From an uncultured Bacilli bacterium (GTDB lineage Bacteria; Bacillota_I; Bacilli_A; RF39; UBA660), in assembly GCA_905235065.1 (NCBI GenBank), contig CAJOJR010000004.1, positions 1 to 44,426 of the forward strand: a stretch of 44,426 nucleotides of DNA, written 5' to 3'. Numbering within the stretch: position 1 is the first letter of the stretch; each line of letters begins with the position of its first letter. The notes beneath the pieces were generated by a model. The model was not told where the DNA came from. It searched no databases and saw only the letters and a program-made list of their open reading frames with translations. The position numbers and the translations under genes are program-made. Positions 7,343 to 16,949 of the stretch are shown here, one piece after another.

Positions 7343-9295
7343 ATGTTTGATTTAGTATCTAAATATAAACCAAGTGGTGATCAACCTAAAGCTATTAAAG
7401 AATTAGTTGATGGAATAAATTCTGGTAAAAAAAACCAGGTTCTTTTGGGTGCTACTGGTACTGGTAAAACTTTTACTATTGCTAATGTCATAAAAGAAAC
7501 AAATAAACCAACTTTAATTCTTGCTCATAATAAAACTTTAGCAGGTCAACTTTATAGTGAATTTAAAGAATTATTTCCTAATAATAGAGTTGAATATTTT
7601 GTATCATACTATGATTATTATCAACCAGAAGCATATGTTCCTTCAAAAGACTTGTATATTGAAAAAGATAGTTCAATAAATGATGAGATAGATGAATTAA
7701 GACATTCGGCAACTTCAGCTTTAATTAATAGAAAAGATGTGATAGTGGTTGCATCTGTTTCATGTATTTATAATATAGGTGAAGTAGAAGATTATAAAAA
7801 TCATATGTTAATTCTAAATGTTGGTGATGAAATATCTAAAGAATCAATTCTTGAAAGACTTGTAGATATGCTTTATGAAAGAAGTGTAAATGATTTTTCA
7901 AGAGGAACTTTTAGAGCTAAAGGAGACACTATTGAAATAATTCCTTCTTATGAAAGAAAAAATGGTATTAGAATAGAACTTTTTGGTGATGAAGTTGAAA
8001 AAATAAGTGAATTTGATGTATTAACTGGAGTAACTATTAATAATAAAAAATCAGTTAGTATTTTTCCAGCCTCTCACTTTGTAACAAGCCCCGAAAAAAT
8101 AGATGAAGCTATTAAGAGAATAGAAAGTGAATTAGAGGCAAGACTTGAGGAATTTAATAAAGAAGGTAAATTATTAGAAGCTCAAAGATTAAGAGAAAGA
8201 TGTAGATATGATATAGATATGTTAAAAGAAACTGGATTTTGTCATGGAATTGAGAACTATTCAAGACATCTAGCTCTTAGAGATGAGGGGAGCACTCCGA
8301 CAACTTTAATAGATTTCTTTTCTAAAGATTTTTTACTTGTTATTGATGAATCACATGTTACTATTCCACAGGTAAGGGGAATGTATAATGGAGATAGACA
8401 AAGAAAACAAACTTTAGTTGACTATGGTTTTAGGCTTCCTTCGGCTTTAGATAATAGGCCTTTAAAATTTGATGAATTTGAAAGTAAACTTAATCAAGTT
8501 ATTTATGTATCAGCAACACCAGGAGATTATGAATTAGAACTTGTTGATAATAAAGTTACAGAGCAAATTATAAGACCAACCGGACTTTTAGATCCACTTA
8601 TTGATGTAAGAAAAACCAAAGGACAAATTGATGATATTATATATGAAATAAGAGAAAGAATCAAAAAGAACGAAAGAGTATTAATTACCACTTTAACTAT
8701 TAGAATGAGTGAAGAGTTAACTAATTATCTAAAAGAAATGGGTATAAAAGTTGCTTATCTTCACAATGAAATTAAAACATTAGAAAGACTTAATATTATT
8801 AGAAATTTAAGGCTTGGTAAATTTGATGTAGTAGTTGGAATAAATCTACTTAGAGAAGGAATTGATATACCAGAGGTATCTTTAATAGTGATTATGGATG
8901 CAGATAAGCAAGGATTCTTAAGAAGTGGAAGAAGTTTAATTCAAACAATAGGAAGAGCAGCTAGAAATAAAAATGGTAAAGTTATAATGTATGCTGATAC
9001 TATGAGCGAAGCTATGAAAGAAGCAATTACCGAAACAGAAAGAAGAAGAAGTATTCAAGAAGCATATAATCAAGAGTATCATATAATTCCACAAACTATT
9101 CAAAAAGAAATAAGAGATGTTGTATCTAATGTTGAAGAAGAGCAAAAACAAGAAAAAGTAAAATATTCTAAGAAAGATAAAGAAAAAATGATTAGAAACT
9201 TAGAAATTGAAATGAGAAAAGCAGCGTCACAAATGGATTTTGAAAGAGCTATGGAACTTAGAGATATTATGTTTGAACTTTCAATAGAAGAATGA
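7343..9295 (+). CDS. uvrB: Excinuclease ABC subunit B
   Basis: Damage-verifying helicase-like subunit of nucleotide excision repair; it receives DNA from UvrA and recruits UvrC. 650 residues, full length. Walker A is GATGTGKT (36-43); the beta-hairpin region around [12 protein letters not shown] contacts damaged DNA; the DESH box is the DEAD-like motif; helicase motifs V and VI are in [14 protein letters not shown] and QTIGRAARN. The C-terminal UVR motif ([19 protein letters not shown]) binds UvrC. ATG 7343 has AAAGGA 8 bases upstream; the in-frame ATG at 7337 is too close to it. Ends in TGA. Confidence 0.98.
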   Translation: MFDLVSKYKPSGDQPKAIKELVDGINSGKKNQVLLGATGTGKTFTIANVIKETNKPTLILAHNKTLAGQLYSEFKELFPNNRVEYFVSYYDYYQPEAYVPSKDLYIEKDSSINDEIDELRHSATSALINRKDVIVVASVSCIYNIGEVEDYKNHMLILNVGDEISKESILERLVDMLYERSVNDFSRGTFRAKGDTIEIIPSYERKNGIRIELFGDEVEKISEFDVLTGVTINNKKSVSIFPASHFVTSPEKIDEAIKRIESELEARLEEFNKEGKLLEAQRLRERCRYDIDMLKETGFCHGIENYSRHLALRDEGSTPTTLIDFFSKDFLLVIDESHVTIPQVRGMYNGDRQRKQTLVDYGFRLPSALDNRPLKFDEFESKLNQVIYVSATPGDYELELVDNKVTEQIIRPTGLLDPLIDVRKTKGQIDDIIYEIRERIKKNERVLITTLTIRMSEELTNYLKEMGIKVAYLHNEIKTLERLNIIRNLRLGKFDVVVGINLLREGIDIPEVSLIVIMDADKQGFLRSGRSLIQTIGRAARNKNGKVIMYADTMSEAMKEAITETERRRSIQEAYNQEYHIIPQTIQKEIRDVVSNVEEEQKQEKVKYSKKDKEKMIRNLEIEMRKAASQMDFERAMELRDIMFELSIEE

Positions 9296-9317
9296 TAGAA
9301 TTATTATAGAGGTAGTT

Positions 9318-9725
9318 ATGAATAAAAAAGGTTATACATTAATAGAAATAGTTGTTGTTATTGCAATAGTTGCAGCAGTTGGAACATTTGGAGCAATTGG
9401 ATTATCTAAAGTAATATCAAATTCAAAAGAACAAAGATATGATGAAATGATTACTGATATTAAAGCAGCAGCTAATACATATTTCACAATATATTCTGAG
9501 AAAGAAGAGTATGCGTATCTAAAGAATGATTTATATACTAATGGAAGCGTAACAATTCCAATTTCTGAATTGCAAGATTCATTGTTAGTAGATCAAAAAT
9601 TAAAAAATCCTAAGGATAATGAAAGTGTTAATGGCTGTGTTGTTATTACATATGATAATATAGAATTAAATTATAAAGTTTGTCCATATGAAGTGGGATG
9701 TGGAACTAATTCTTGTAATAATTAA
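9318..9725 (+). CDS. Prepilin-like protein between uvrB and uvrA
   Basis: 135 residues with a classic type IV class III signal: KKG then YTLIEIVVVIAIVAAVGTFG, with Glu at mature position +5 and a hydrophobic helix. A prepilin peptidase would cut after Gly. The ectodomain contains IKAAANTYF and a Cys-rich tail (VCPYEVGCGTNSC). AGAGGT precedes the ATG. It lies 22 bases after uvrB and before the uvrA leader, with its own terminator, so it may be read from the uvrB promoter. No assembly ATPase, prepilin peptidase or platform protein is in the window, so it could be a pilin, a competence pseudopilin or another surface protein using the same export route. The ectodomain resembles those of the genes at 43699 and 17337. 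Confidence 0.85.
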   Translation: MNKKGYTLIEIVVVIAIVAAVGTFGAIGLSKVISNSKEQRYDEMITDIKAAANTYFTIYSEKEEYAYLKNDLYTNGSVTIPISELQDSLLVDQKLKNPKDNESVNGCVVITYDNIELNYKVCPYEVGCGTNSCNN

Positions 9726-9730
9726 AAGAA

Positions 9731-9752
9731 GCACACTAATCAGTGTGTTTTT
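9731..9752 (+). terminator. Terminator after the prepilin-like gene
   Basis: Stem GCACACT / AGTGTGT with loop AATC, followed by T residues. Confidence 0.85.
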
Positions 9753-9846
9753 ATTTGTAAAATAGTTGGTTTTATGATATATTATACTCTGTTAAAAAGA
9801 GTTTATTTCTTTTATAAATGTAAATAATAAAAGTAGTGAGGTAGTT

Positions 9847-12663
9847 ATGGATAAAATAATAATTAAGGGTGCTAGGGAAAATAATTTAAAAAATATTGAT
9901 ATAGAAATTCCTAAGAATAAATTAGTTGTTATGACTGGCGTAAGTGGATCTGGTAAAAGTAGTTTAGCTTTTGATACTATATATGCTGAAGGGCAAAGAC
10001 GTTATGTTGAAAGCCTTAGTGCTTATGCTAGACAATTTTTAGGCAACATGGAAAAACCAGATGTAGACTCTATTGAAGGACTAAGTCCTAGTATTAGTAT
10101 TGATCAAAAAACCACTAATAAAAACCCAAGAAGTACTGTTGGAACGGTCACTGAAATATATGACTATTTAAGACTTTTATATTCTCGTATAGGTGTACCT
10201 TATTGTCCTAAACATAAAAAGCCAATTAAACATCAAAGTATAGAAGAAATGACTAATAAAGTTTTAAGTTTCGAAGAGGGAACAAAAATAGAAATAATGG
10301 CTCCTGTTGTTCATGGTGAAAAGGGAACTCACAAAGATCTTTTGGATGACCTTAGAAAAGAAGGCTATTCTAGAGTTAGAATAAATGGAGAAATTAAGAG
10401 TCTCGATGAAGATATTAAATTAGAAAAAAACATTAAAGATAATATAGATGTTGTAATTGATAGAGTGGTTGTTAAACCTGAATCAAGAAGTAGAATATTT
10501 GAGGCAATCGAAACATCTTCTAAACTAGCAGATGGTAAAGTAGTTATAAATATTGTCGGTTCTGAAGAAATAGTAATGAGTGAAAAATATGCTTGTCCGG
10601 ATTGTAATTTTTCTCTTCCCGAATTAGAACCTAGAATGTTTTCGTTTAATAGTCCATATGGTGCTTGTCCTGAGTGTAAAGGCCTTGGATTTAAATCCAA
10701 AATAGATGAAGATTTATTAATACCTGATAAATCTAAAAGTATAATGGGGGGAGCAATTTCTTCTTTTCAAAGTGGTGAAACTTTAAATATTTATTATAAA
10801 AAACTTAAAACAACTGCAGATTACTATAATATAGATTTAAATGTACCTGTAAAAGACATGTCAAGACATGATTTGGACATAGTTTTATATGGCTCTCCAG
10901 ATAAACTTGATTTTACTGTTAATTCAAGAAGCGGTAGTATTTTAAAAAGCTATGATAATTTTGAAGGAATAATTACTAATTTAGAAAGAAGATATATGGA
11001 AACAACTTCTGGTATGATAAGAAGTTGGATAGAATCTTATATGACAGAACTTCCTTGTGAAAAATGTAGGGGAGCTAAATTAAGTGATGAAGTATTAAGT
11101 GTTAAAGTAGGTGGGAAAAACATTTATGAAATAACTTTACTTAGTATTAAAGATTTACTTGAATTTATTAACAATTTAAAACTAAGCAAAGAAGAAACTG
11201 AAATATCTTTCTTAATAATTAAAGAAATAAAAGAAAGACTTACTTTCTTAAAAAATGTTGGTCTTGAATATTTATCTCTTAGTAGATCTGCGGGGACTTT
11301 ATCAGGTGGTGAAAGTCAAAGAATAAGACTTGCTACTCAAATAGGAAGTAGATTATCAGGAATATTATATGTATTAGATGAGCCTTCAATTGGTCTTCAT
11401 CAAAAAGATAATGATAAGTTAATAAATTCATTAAAAGAAATGAGAGATTTAGGGAATACTTTAATAGTTGTGGAGCATGATACTGATACAATGCTTGCAG
11501 CTGACTATCTTATTGATATTGGTCCAGAAGCTGGAACTGAAGGTGGATATGTGGTAGCACAAGGTACTCCAGAAGAAATAATGAAGAATAAAGATTCTAT
11601 AACAGGAGCATATTTAAGTGGTAAATTAAAAATAGATGTACCTGCTAAAAGAAGAAAGGGAAATGGTAAATTTCTTGAAGTAAAAGGTGCTAAAGAAAAT
11701 AATTTAAAAAACTTAAATGTTAAATTTCCACTCGGAAAATTTATTTGTGTAACAGGTGTATCAGGAAGTGGTAAAAGTAGTTTAGTTAATGAAATACTTT
11801 ATAAATCACTTGCAAGTTATCTATATAAGTCAAAAGAGAAACCTGGTAAATGTAAAGAGATAAAAGGGTTGGATAACATTGATAAGGTTGTTAACATTAC
11901 TCAAGACCCAATAGGTAGAACTCCAAGAAGTAATCCAGCAACTTATACAGGTGTATTTGACCAAATAAGAGATTTATTTACTGAACTTAAAGAATCAAAA
12001 ATAAGAGGGTATGATAAAAGTAGATTTTCATTTAATGTAAAAGGTGGAAGATGCGAAGCTTGTTATGGTGATGGTGTTAAGAAAATAGAAATGCATTTTT
12101 TACCTGATGTATATGTTCCTTGTGATGTATGTAAAGGAAAAAGATATAATAAAGAGACTTTGCAAGTTAAGTTTAAAGGTTTAGATATCGCAGAAGTTTT
12201 AGATTTAAGAGTTGATGAAGCCTTAAAAATATTTGAGAATGTTCCTAAAATAAAAAGGACTTTACAAACTATGCATGATGTTGGACTTGGATATGTTAAA
12301 CTTGGTCAAAATGCAGTAACATTGTCTGGCGGGGAAGCATCCCGTGTTAAACTTGCTAAAGAACTTCAAAAGAAACCTACTGGTAAAAGTATATTTATAT
12401 TAGATGAACCTTCAACCGGACTTCATCAAGATGATATTAAAAAATTACTTGAAATACTTCAAAGTATTGTTGATAATGGTGACACTGTAATTGTTATTGA
12501 ACATAATTTAGATATTATAAAAGTATCAGATTATATAATAGATCTTGGACCTGATGGAGGCGATGGTGGTGGAACTATAGTGTGCACTGGTACTCCAGAA
12601 GAGATTTCTAAAAATAAAAATTCTTATACAGGGGCTTATTTAAAAAAAATATTGGATAATTAA
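9847..12663 (+). CDS. uvrA: Excinuclease ABC subunit A
   Basis: Damage-sensing ABC ATPase of nucleotide excision repair; works as a dimer that loads UvrB. 938 residues, full length. The first Walker A is GVSGSGKSS (31-39), with signature LSGGESQR; the second Walker A (again GVSGSGKSS) lies near residue 637, with signature LSGGEASR. Zinc-binding modules are CPDC/CPEC near residue 250-280 and CEAC/CDVC near 735-765. ATG follows GTGAGGT. It is separated from uvrB by the prepilin-like gene and its terminator, so it probably has its own promoter in 9755-9830, though no clear -35/-10 pair is seen there. Confidence 0.98.
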   Translation: MDKIIIKGARENNLKNIDIEIPKNKLVVMTGVSGSGKSSLAFDTIYAEGQRRYVESLSAYARQFLGNMEKPDVDSIEGLSPSISIDQKTTNKNPRSTVGTVTEIYDYLRLLYSRIGVPYCPKHKKPIKHQSIEEMTNKVLSFEEGTKIEIMAPVVHGEKGTHKDLLDDLRKEGYSRVRINGEIKSLDEDIKLEKNIKDNIDVVIDRVVVKPESRSRIFEAIETSSKLADGKVVINIVGSEEIVMSEKYACPDCNFSLPELEPRMFSFNSPYGACPECKGLGFKSKIDEDLLIPDKSKSIMGGAISSFQSGETLNIYYKKLKTTADYYNIDLNVPVKDMSRHDLDIVLYGSPDKLDFTVNSRSGSILKSYDNFEGIITNLERRYMETTSGMIRSWIESYMTELPCEKCRGAKLSDEVLSVKVGGKNIYEITLLSIKDLLEFINNLKLSKEETEISFLIIKEIKERLTFLKNVGLEYLSLSRSAGTLSGGESQRIRLATQIGSRLSGILYVLDEPSIGLHQKDNDKLINSLKEMRDLGNTLIVVEHDTDTMLAADYLIDIGPEAGTEGGYVVAQGTPEEIMKNKDSITGAYLSGKLKIDVPAKRRKGNGKFLEVKGAKENNLKNLNVKFPLGKFICVTGVSGSGKSSLVNEILYKSLASYLYKSKEKPGKCKEIKGLDNIDKVVNITQDPIGRTPRSNPATYTGVFDQIRDLFTELKESKIRGYDKSRFSFNVKGGRCEACYGDGVKKIEMHFLPDVYVPCDVCKGKRYNKETLQVKFKGLDIAEVLDLRVDEALKIFENVPKIKRTLQTMHDVGLGYVKLGQNAVTLSGGEASRVKLAKELQKKPTGKSIFILDEPSTGLHQDDIKKLLEILQSIVDNGDTVIVIEHNLDIIKVSDYIIDLGPDGGDGGGTIVCTGTPEEISKNKNSYTGAYLKKILDN

Positions 12664-12678
12664 TTATCCAATTTTTTT
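12652..12678. terminator. Bidirectional terminator overlapping the uvrA and XRE stop codons
   Basis: Perfect 20-base palindrome (12652-12671; arms TTGGATAA / TTATCCAA, centre TTAA) flanked by an A-run and a T-run. Both convergent stop codons lie within it. Confidence 0.9.
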
Positions 12679-13017
12679 ATCTATAAGTTCAATGCTTCTT
12701 TTGGGATCTTCCAAAAGGATTTCTGCTAAATATTTATTTTTTCTTAATTCTTTAATAAATTCAAATTCTTCATTTGATATAACTTCATTTTTTGTAATTT
12801 TTTTATCTTCAATAGTTACAATATTATCTGAACCAATTAAATAATCACTTGTAACATTATAAAGTGCCATCATATCAATAATAGTTTCAATAGGTGGAGT
12901 TCTAGTTTCTTTTTCGTAGCAGCATATGCTTGCTTTGGTAACACCTAAAAGTTTGCCCAACTCTGATTGAGTTAAACCTTTTGATAGTCTAAGTTCTCTA
13001 AGACGATTACCATTCAT
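12664..13017 (-). CDS. XRE-family helix-turn-helix regulator
   Basis: 117 residues. The N-terminal DNA-binding domain (about 3-60) has the Cro/CI pattern LRELRLSKGLTQSELGKLLG, then TKASICCYEKETRTPP. The C-terminal half is charged, helical and of unknown role, possibly dimerisation. The minus-strand start has AAGGTGG 4 bases upstream. It is divergent from the acyltransferase/DUF6320 pair, with about 135 bases between, so it could regulate that pair or itself. No symmetric operator was recognised there. Confidence 0.88.
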   Translation of the reverse strand: MNGNRLRELRLSKGLTQSELGKLLGVTKASICCYEKETRTPPIETIIDMMALYNVTSDYLIGSDNIVTIEDKKITKNEVISNEEFEFIKELRKNKYLAEILLEDPKRSIELIDKKIG

Positions 13018-13152
13018 ATTACCACCTTACAAATTTATTATAACCAAAAAAATTTTGATAATATAAAATTCTACTTTTAGTAAACAAAATTGTCTTAAGT
13101 TGCTGATTTTATTAAATTATAATATAATAACTTAAAGAAGGAGATGCTAACT

Positions 13153-14448
13153 ATGTCTAAAAGAAATAAAGCTAATTTGAAAATTCCAAATTGGTTAAAG
13201 CTTGATAATGCTGCTTTAATATATCCTTCAACTTTATCTAAAAAATATGCTTCTATGTTTCGATTAACAATTACTTTGAATGAGATAGTAGATGAAAAAA
13301 TTCTAAATGAGGCTTTATTAAATGTAATTAATAGATTTCCTTCATTTTGCTATGAATTAAAAAAAGGACTTTTTTGGTTTTATATGAAAAAGAACAAACT
13401 TAATCCAATTATTGAAGAAGATTATAATAATCCAATGCTAAGAATCAATTTTAAAAAATATAACAATTATATGTTTAGAGTTAGATATTATGATAAAAGA
13501 ATTGCGGTTGAATATTTTCATGCATTAACAGATGGTGCTGGTGGACTAAAGTTTATTTCAACTTTAGTTGGTGAATATATAAAGATTAAATATAAAGAAA
13601 GAATTAATTATAATGATATAGTTTTTAACCCAAATGTTAAGGCATCTAGAAGAGAATATAGCGATGATTTTTATAAATATGCTAGAATTGATAGTAATCT
13701 TGAATATGAGAAATTTGCATATCATTATAAAGGAACGCTAGAGAATGGTTCTAAGTTAAATGTAATAACTGGTATAATACCATTAGAAAATCTTAAAAAT
13801 ATGTCTAAAAAGTATAATTGTACATTAACATGTTTAATAACATCTTTATTAATTTGGTCATTACAAAAAATATATTATAGTGACAAAAGAAAATATAAGA
13901 AAAAGAATATAAAAGTTTCAATTCCAGTTAATTTGAGAAACTATTATAATAGTAAAACAGTTAGGAATTTTTCTTCTTATATAAATATTGGAATATATAC
14001 AGGTTATGGTCATTATTCATTAGAAGAAATAATAAATATAGTTAAAAATAATATGGAATTAAATTTGACTGAAAAAAAGCTAAATGCTAAATTCAGTGCT
14101 AATGTAAAGTTATCAAAGAATTTTGCTATAAGAATAATGCCTATGTTCATAAAAAAACATATGTTATCATTAAGTGAAAAGATGCTAGGTGATAATTATT
14201 GCACTACAACATTATCAAATTTAGGCTTAATTACTTTTCCAAAGGTATTAGAAAAATATATTGATGAAGTGGGCTTTGCAATAGGAAAATCACGAGGAAA
14301 ACCCGGCTCTGTCTCATGCATAGGGTATAAAGATAATTTGTACATAACTTTTACAAGAAAAATAAAGGAATCTGAGTTTGAAAGACTATTTTTTACAGAA
14401 CTTATTAATAATAATATCCCAGTTTTAATAGAAAGCAATAGGAGGTAA
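13153..14448 (+). CDS. Condensation/alcohol acetyltransferase-like acyltransferase
   Basis: 431 residues of the BAHD/condensation-type CoA-dependent acyltransferase fold. The catalytic motif HxxxDG is present as HALTDGAGG about residue 120, and a second-domain segment NLRNYYNSKTVRNFSSYINIG resembles the alcohol acetyltransferase (AATase) family; the natural substrate is unknown. ATG 13153 was chosen because AAGGAG ends 9 bases upstream; the in-frame ATG at 13144 abuts that site. The next gene begins 2 bases after the stop and has a zinc-ribbon/DUF6320 layout. The two are probably one transcription unit acting at the membrane. Confidence 0.75.
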   Translation: MSKRNKANLKIPNWLKLDNAALIYPSTLSKKYASMFRLTITLNEIVDEKILNEALLNVINRFPSFCYELKKGLFWFYMKKNKLNPIIEEDYNNPMLRINFKKYNNYMFRVRYYDKRIAVEYFHALTDGAGGLKFISTLVGEYIKIKYKERINYNDIVFNPNVKASRREYSDDFYKYARIDSNLEYEKFAYHYKGTLENGSKLNVITGIIPLENLKNMSKKYNCTLTCLITSLLIWSLQKIYYSDKRKYKKKNIKVSIPVNLRNYYNSKTVRNFSSYINIGIYTGYGHYSLEEIINIVKNNMELNLTEKKLNAKFSANVKLSKNFAIRIMPMFIKKHMLSLSEKMLGDNYCTTTLSNLGLITFPKVLEKYIDEVGFAIGKSRGKPGSVSCIGYKDNLYITFTRKIKESEFERLFFTELINNNIPVLIESNRR

Positions 14449-14450
14449 AT

Positions 14451-15143
14451 ATGTCATTTTGTGTTAATTGTGGTGTAAAATTAAAGGAATCTGAAAAAGT
14501 TTGTCCTTTGTGTAATACAAAAGTTATAAATCCTAATAACTTGAAAGGTTTTGATAAACCTGTATATTCTTTATTGGTTGATGAATATAATAAAATTAAT
14601 CATAAATTTGTATGTGGACTTATAACTGTTATATTAATTGCAGTTTCGTTTATAACAATTTTTTGTAATTTAATTTTTACTGGAAGTTTATCATGGTCAA
14701 TATATGTATTGTTTTCAATAATTTATTTAGATAGTAAATTATCTTTTGCTTTATTTAAAAATAAATACATACCGTATATTATTGAACTCATATCAACGGA
14801 ACTTTTACTTTTTGTAATAGCATATTTAAACAATGGTTTGCATTGGTATATATATTTGATTTGTCCTATTATATTTGTGGTATGGGCATATATTTTGATT
14901 TGTATACTAGTTTTGAAAAGCAAAAAATACAATTTTCTTAGAAGATTTGCAATTTGTTTTTCATTTATATCTCTTATTTTAATTGTAATAGAGGGAGGTA
15001 TAGATTTATTTAAATATAACGTTATCAATTTTAATTGGTCTGTTTATGCAGTAGTGCCAATAATTATAATAAGTGTAATTATATACATTATTTCTTACAA
15101 TAATAAATTATTAGATGAAATAAAACAACGTTTATTTATATAA
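14451..15143 (+). CDS. Zinc-ribbon membrane protein, DUF6320-like
   Basis: 230 residues. A short N-terminal zinc ribbon (FCVNCGVKLKESEKVCPLCN, two CxxC pairs) leads into about six hydrophobic helices from residue 50 onward. This layout is that of DUF6320 proteins, whose function is not established. Its ribosome site GGAGG lies in the end of the upstream acyltransferase gene, which suggests translational coupling and a shared pathway. No catalytic motif was recognised. Confidence 0.7.
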   Translation: MSFCVNCGVKLKESEKVCPLCNTKVINPNNLKGFDKPVYSLLVDEYNKINHKFVCGLITVILIAVSFITIFCNLIFTGSLSWSIYVLFSIIYLDSKLSFALFKNKYIPYIIELISTELLLFVIAYLNNGLHWYIYLICPIIFVVWAYILICILVLKSKKYNFLRRFAICFSFISLILIVIEGGIDLFKYNVINFNWSVYAVVPIIIISVIIYIISYNNKLLDEIKQRLFI

Positions 15144-15144
15144 A

Positions 15145-15176
15145 AAACAGATGATTAATCATCTGTTTCTTGTTTT
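15145..15176. terminator. Bidirectional terminator between the DUF6320-like gene and ssb
   Basis: Perfect 24-base palindrome at 15145-15168 (arms CAGATGA / TCATCTG, centre TTAA), with A-rich left and T-rich right flanks. The ssb stop codon lies inside it. Confidence 0.9.
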
Positions 15177-15490
15177 TTACTTGATAAAAAAGTTATTTTT
15201 TCAGCAATTATTTCTACATAATTTTTATAACCCTTTTCATCTTCTACACTACTTGTTTGTATTCTTCCTTTTACACCAATGATGTCACCTTTATGACAAT
15301 ATTCGCAAGTGTTTTCAGCAACAGCATTCCATAATATACATGGAATAAAATCTGTTTCATATATTCCATCCATATTTTTAAATCCTCTGTTAACCGCAAC
15401 AATTATTCTAGTCCTTTTTTTACCAGATTCACTAGTTATTATTTCTGGATCTTTTGTAAGTCTTCCTACAAAAACAACTTGGTTTAACAT
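15155..15490 (-). CDS. ssb: Short single-stranded DNA-binding protein
   Basis: 111 residues, essentially one OB fold: MLNQVVFVGRLTKDPE at the start, TDFIPCILWNAVAENTCEYCHKGDIIGVKGRIQTSS in the middle. Full-length SSBs carry a flexible tail ending in an acidic DxxPF tip that recruits partner proteins. This one stops at KKQETDD with no such tip, like the competence-related SsbB of Bacillus (about 113 residues). Start chosen at 15490 because AAAGGAGG lies about 7 bases upstream. Monocistronic, not beside rpsF/rpsR, which argues that it is an accessory rather than the replicative SSB. Confidence 0.9.
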   Translation of the reverse strand: MLNQVVFVGRLTKDPEIITSESGKKRTRIIVAVNRGFKNMDGIYETDFIPCILWNAVAENTCEYCHKGDIIGVKGRIQTSSVEDEKGYKNYVEIIAEKITFLSSKKQETDD

Positions 15491-15600
15491 AAAAATACCT
15501 CCTTTCAATAACATAATAACATATTTATAAAATTAAAGTTTTTGATTAAATTTTATTAATACTAAAATAAAAGTGAATACTAATTTAATACAAAATAAAA

Positions 15601-15627
15601 TAATAGAGTGGTTATATAACTCTATTA
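15601..15627 (-). terminator. Terminator of the cysteine desulfurase gene
   Basis: Nine-base arms TAATAGAGT / ACTCTATTA with a 9-base loop; on the minus strand it is followed by a T-rich stretch. Located just beyond the 3' end of the gene at 15650. Confidence 0.75.
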
Positions 15628-15649
15628 TTTATTTTTATATAAAAACACA

Positions 15650-16840
15650 TTATTTTAAAAAATTATAAAGTTCATTTTTATTTTTAAGAGCATCTATTAA
15701 TTCATCTATTTCTTCATAAGTGTTATAAAAGTATAAGCTTATTCTAACGGTATCTTCAAAATGTGATTCTTCTTTTAACATTTTAGCACAATGAGCACCA
15801 CTTCTAACACATATATTTTTACTATTTAAATATAGTCCCAATTCACCAGATAAAATATTTTCGGCGTTTATGAGAATTATAGAAGAATCTGAATACTCAT
15901 TATATATTTTAATGTATGGTATCTCTTTTAATCTTCTAATAAGATAGTTTCTTAAATACATTTCGTGTCTATGTATTTCATCAAATCCGATGCTTTCAAT
16001 ATATTCAATTGCATACCTAAGACCAATAATACCTGATATATTTTGTGTACCCGCTTCAAATCTATAAGGGATAGATTCAAGAATCAATTTTTCTTCGTTA
16101 AATGATTCATTCATACCTCCACCAAATTTAAAAGGAATCATTTTACTAAGTAATTCATATTTACCATATAAAATGCCTATACCGGTAGGGCCACACATTT
16201 TATGACCGGAAAATACTAAAAAATCAGGATCCATTTCTTTTATATTAGTTTTAATATGAGAAATACTTTGTGATGCGTCAACAACAGTATAAATATTATT
16301 AGAATGTGCGATTTCTATAATTTCTTCTATGTTTCTTACATCTCCAATAACATTTGTTATATGTGCTAGACTTATTACTTTAGTTTTATTATTTATTGTT
16401 TTTAATAAATTCGGAATGGTTATTTTGTTTTCTTCATTAAGCGGTATAAATCTAAGTTTTATTTTCTTTTTTAATGAAAGGATATACCACGGAAGGATAT
16501 TTGAAGCATGCTCACTTTTAGAAAGAATCACTTCATCATTTTCTTTTAAAATGTTTTCAAAAAATCCAAATACTATCATATTTAAACTTTCAGTAGCTCC
16601 ACTAGTGAATATTATTTCTTCTTTTCTTCTAGCATTTATAAATTTTTTAACTGTTTCTCTAGAAAGGTCTATTTCATCATCTACTTTAAATGCAATGTTA
16701 TAGTCACCTCTATGAGAATTAGCAGAGTAATTTTCATAGTAATCATTAATTGCGTTTATTACTGATTTGGGTTTTAAGGTAGTAGCAGCATTATCAAAAT
16801 ATATAATGTTTTTATTTAACATTGGAAAATCTTTATTCAT
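15650..16840 (-). CDS. Cysteine desulfurase, SufS/CsdA class
   Basis: PLP enzyme that removes sulfur from cysteine as a persulfide for Fe-S cluster or other sulfur transfer. 396 residues. Landmarks are IYFDNAATTLKP at the N-terminus, SGATESLN, SEHASN, the PLP lysine in FSGHKMCGPTG, and the catalytic cysteine in RSGAHCAKML, the group II SufS pattern. GAAGGTG lies about 9 bases before the start on the minus strand. It stands alone: no sufC, sufD, sufB or sufU nearby, so the sulfur acceptor cannot be told from context. Confidence 0.92.
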   Translation of the reverse strand: MNKDFPMLNKNIIYFDNAATTLKPKSVINAINDYYENYSANSHRGDYNIAFKVDDEIDLSRETVKKFINARRKEEIIFTSGATESLNMIVFGFFENILKENDEVILSKSEHASNILPWYILSLKKKIKLRFIPLNEENKITIPNLLKTINNKTKVISLAHITNVIGDVRNIEEIIEIAHSNNIYTVVDASQSISHIKTNIKEMDPDFLVFSGHKMCGPTGIGILYGKYELLSKMIPFKFGGGMNESFNEEKLILESIPYRFEAGTQNISGIIGLRYAIEYIESIGFDEIHRHEMYLRNYLIRRLKEIPYIKIYNEYSDSSIILINAENILSGELGLYLNSKNICVRSGAHCAKMLKEESHFEDTVRISLYFYNTYEEIDELIDALKNKNELYNFLK

Positions 16841-16926
16841 TTTAGCACCTTCTAATTTAAGGTATTCAAAATAATAAAATTTTTATATAATAAAAGCATA
16901 TTTATCTTTAAAAAAAGTTTATTTTT

Positions 16927-16935
16927 TGATAAAAT
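16927..16935 (+). promoter_or_regulatory. Extended -10 promoter for the HIT gene
   Basis: TGATAAAAT 14 bases before the ATG, leaving a very short leader. Confidence 0.55.
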
Positions 16936-16949
16936 ATATTTGGTGAATT

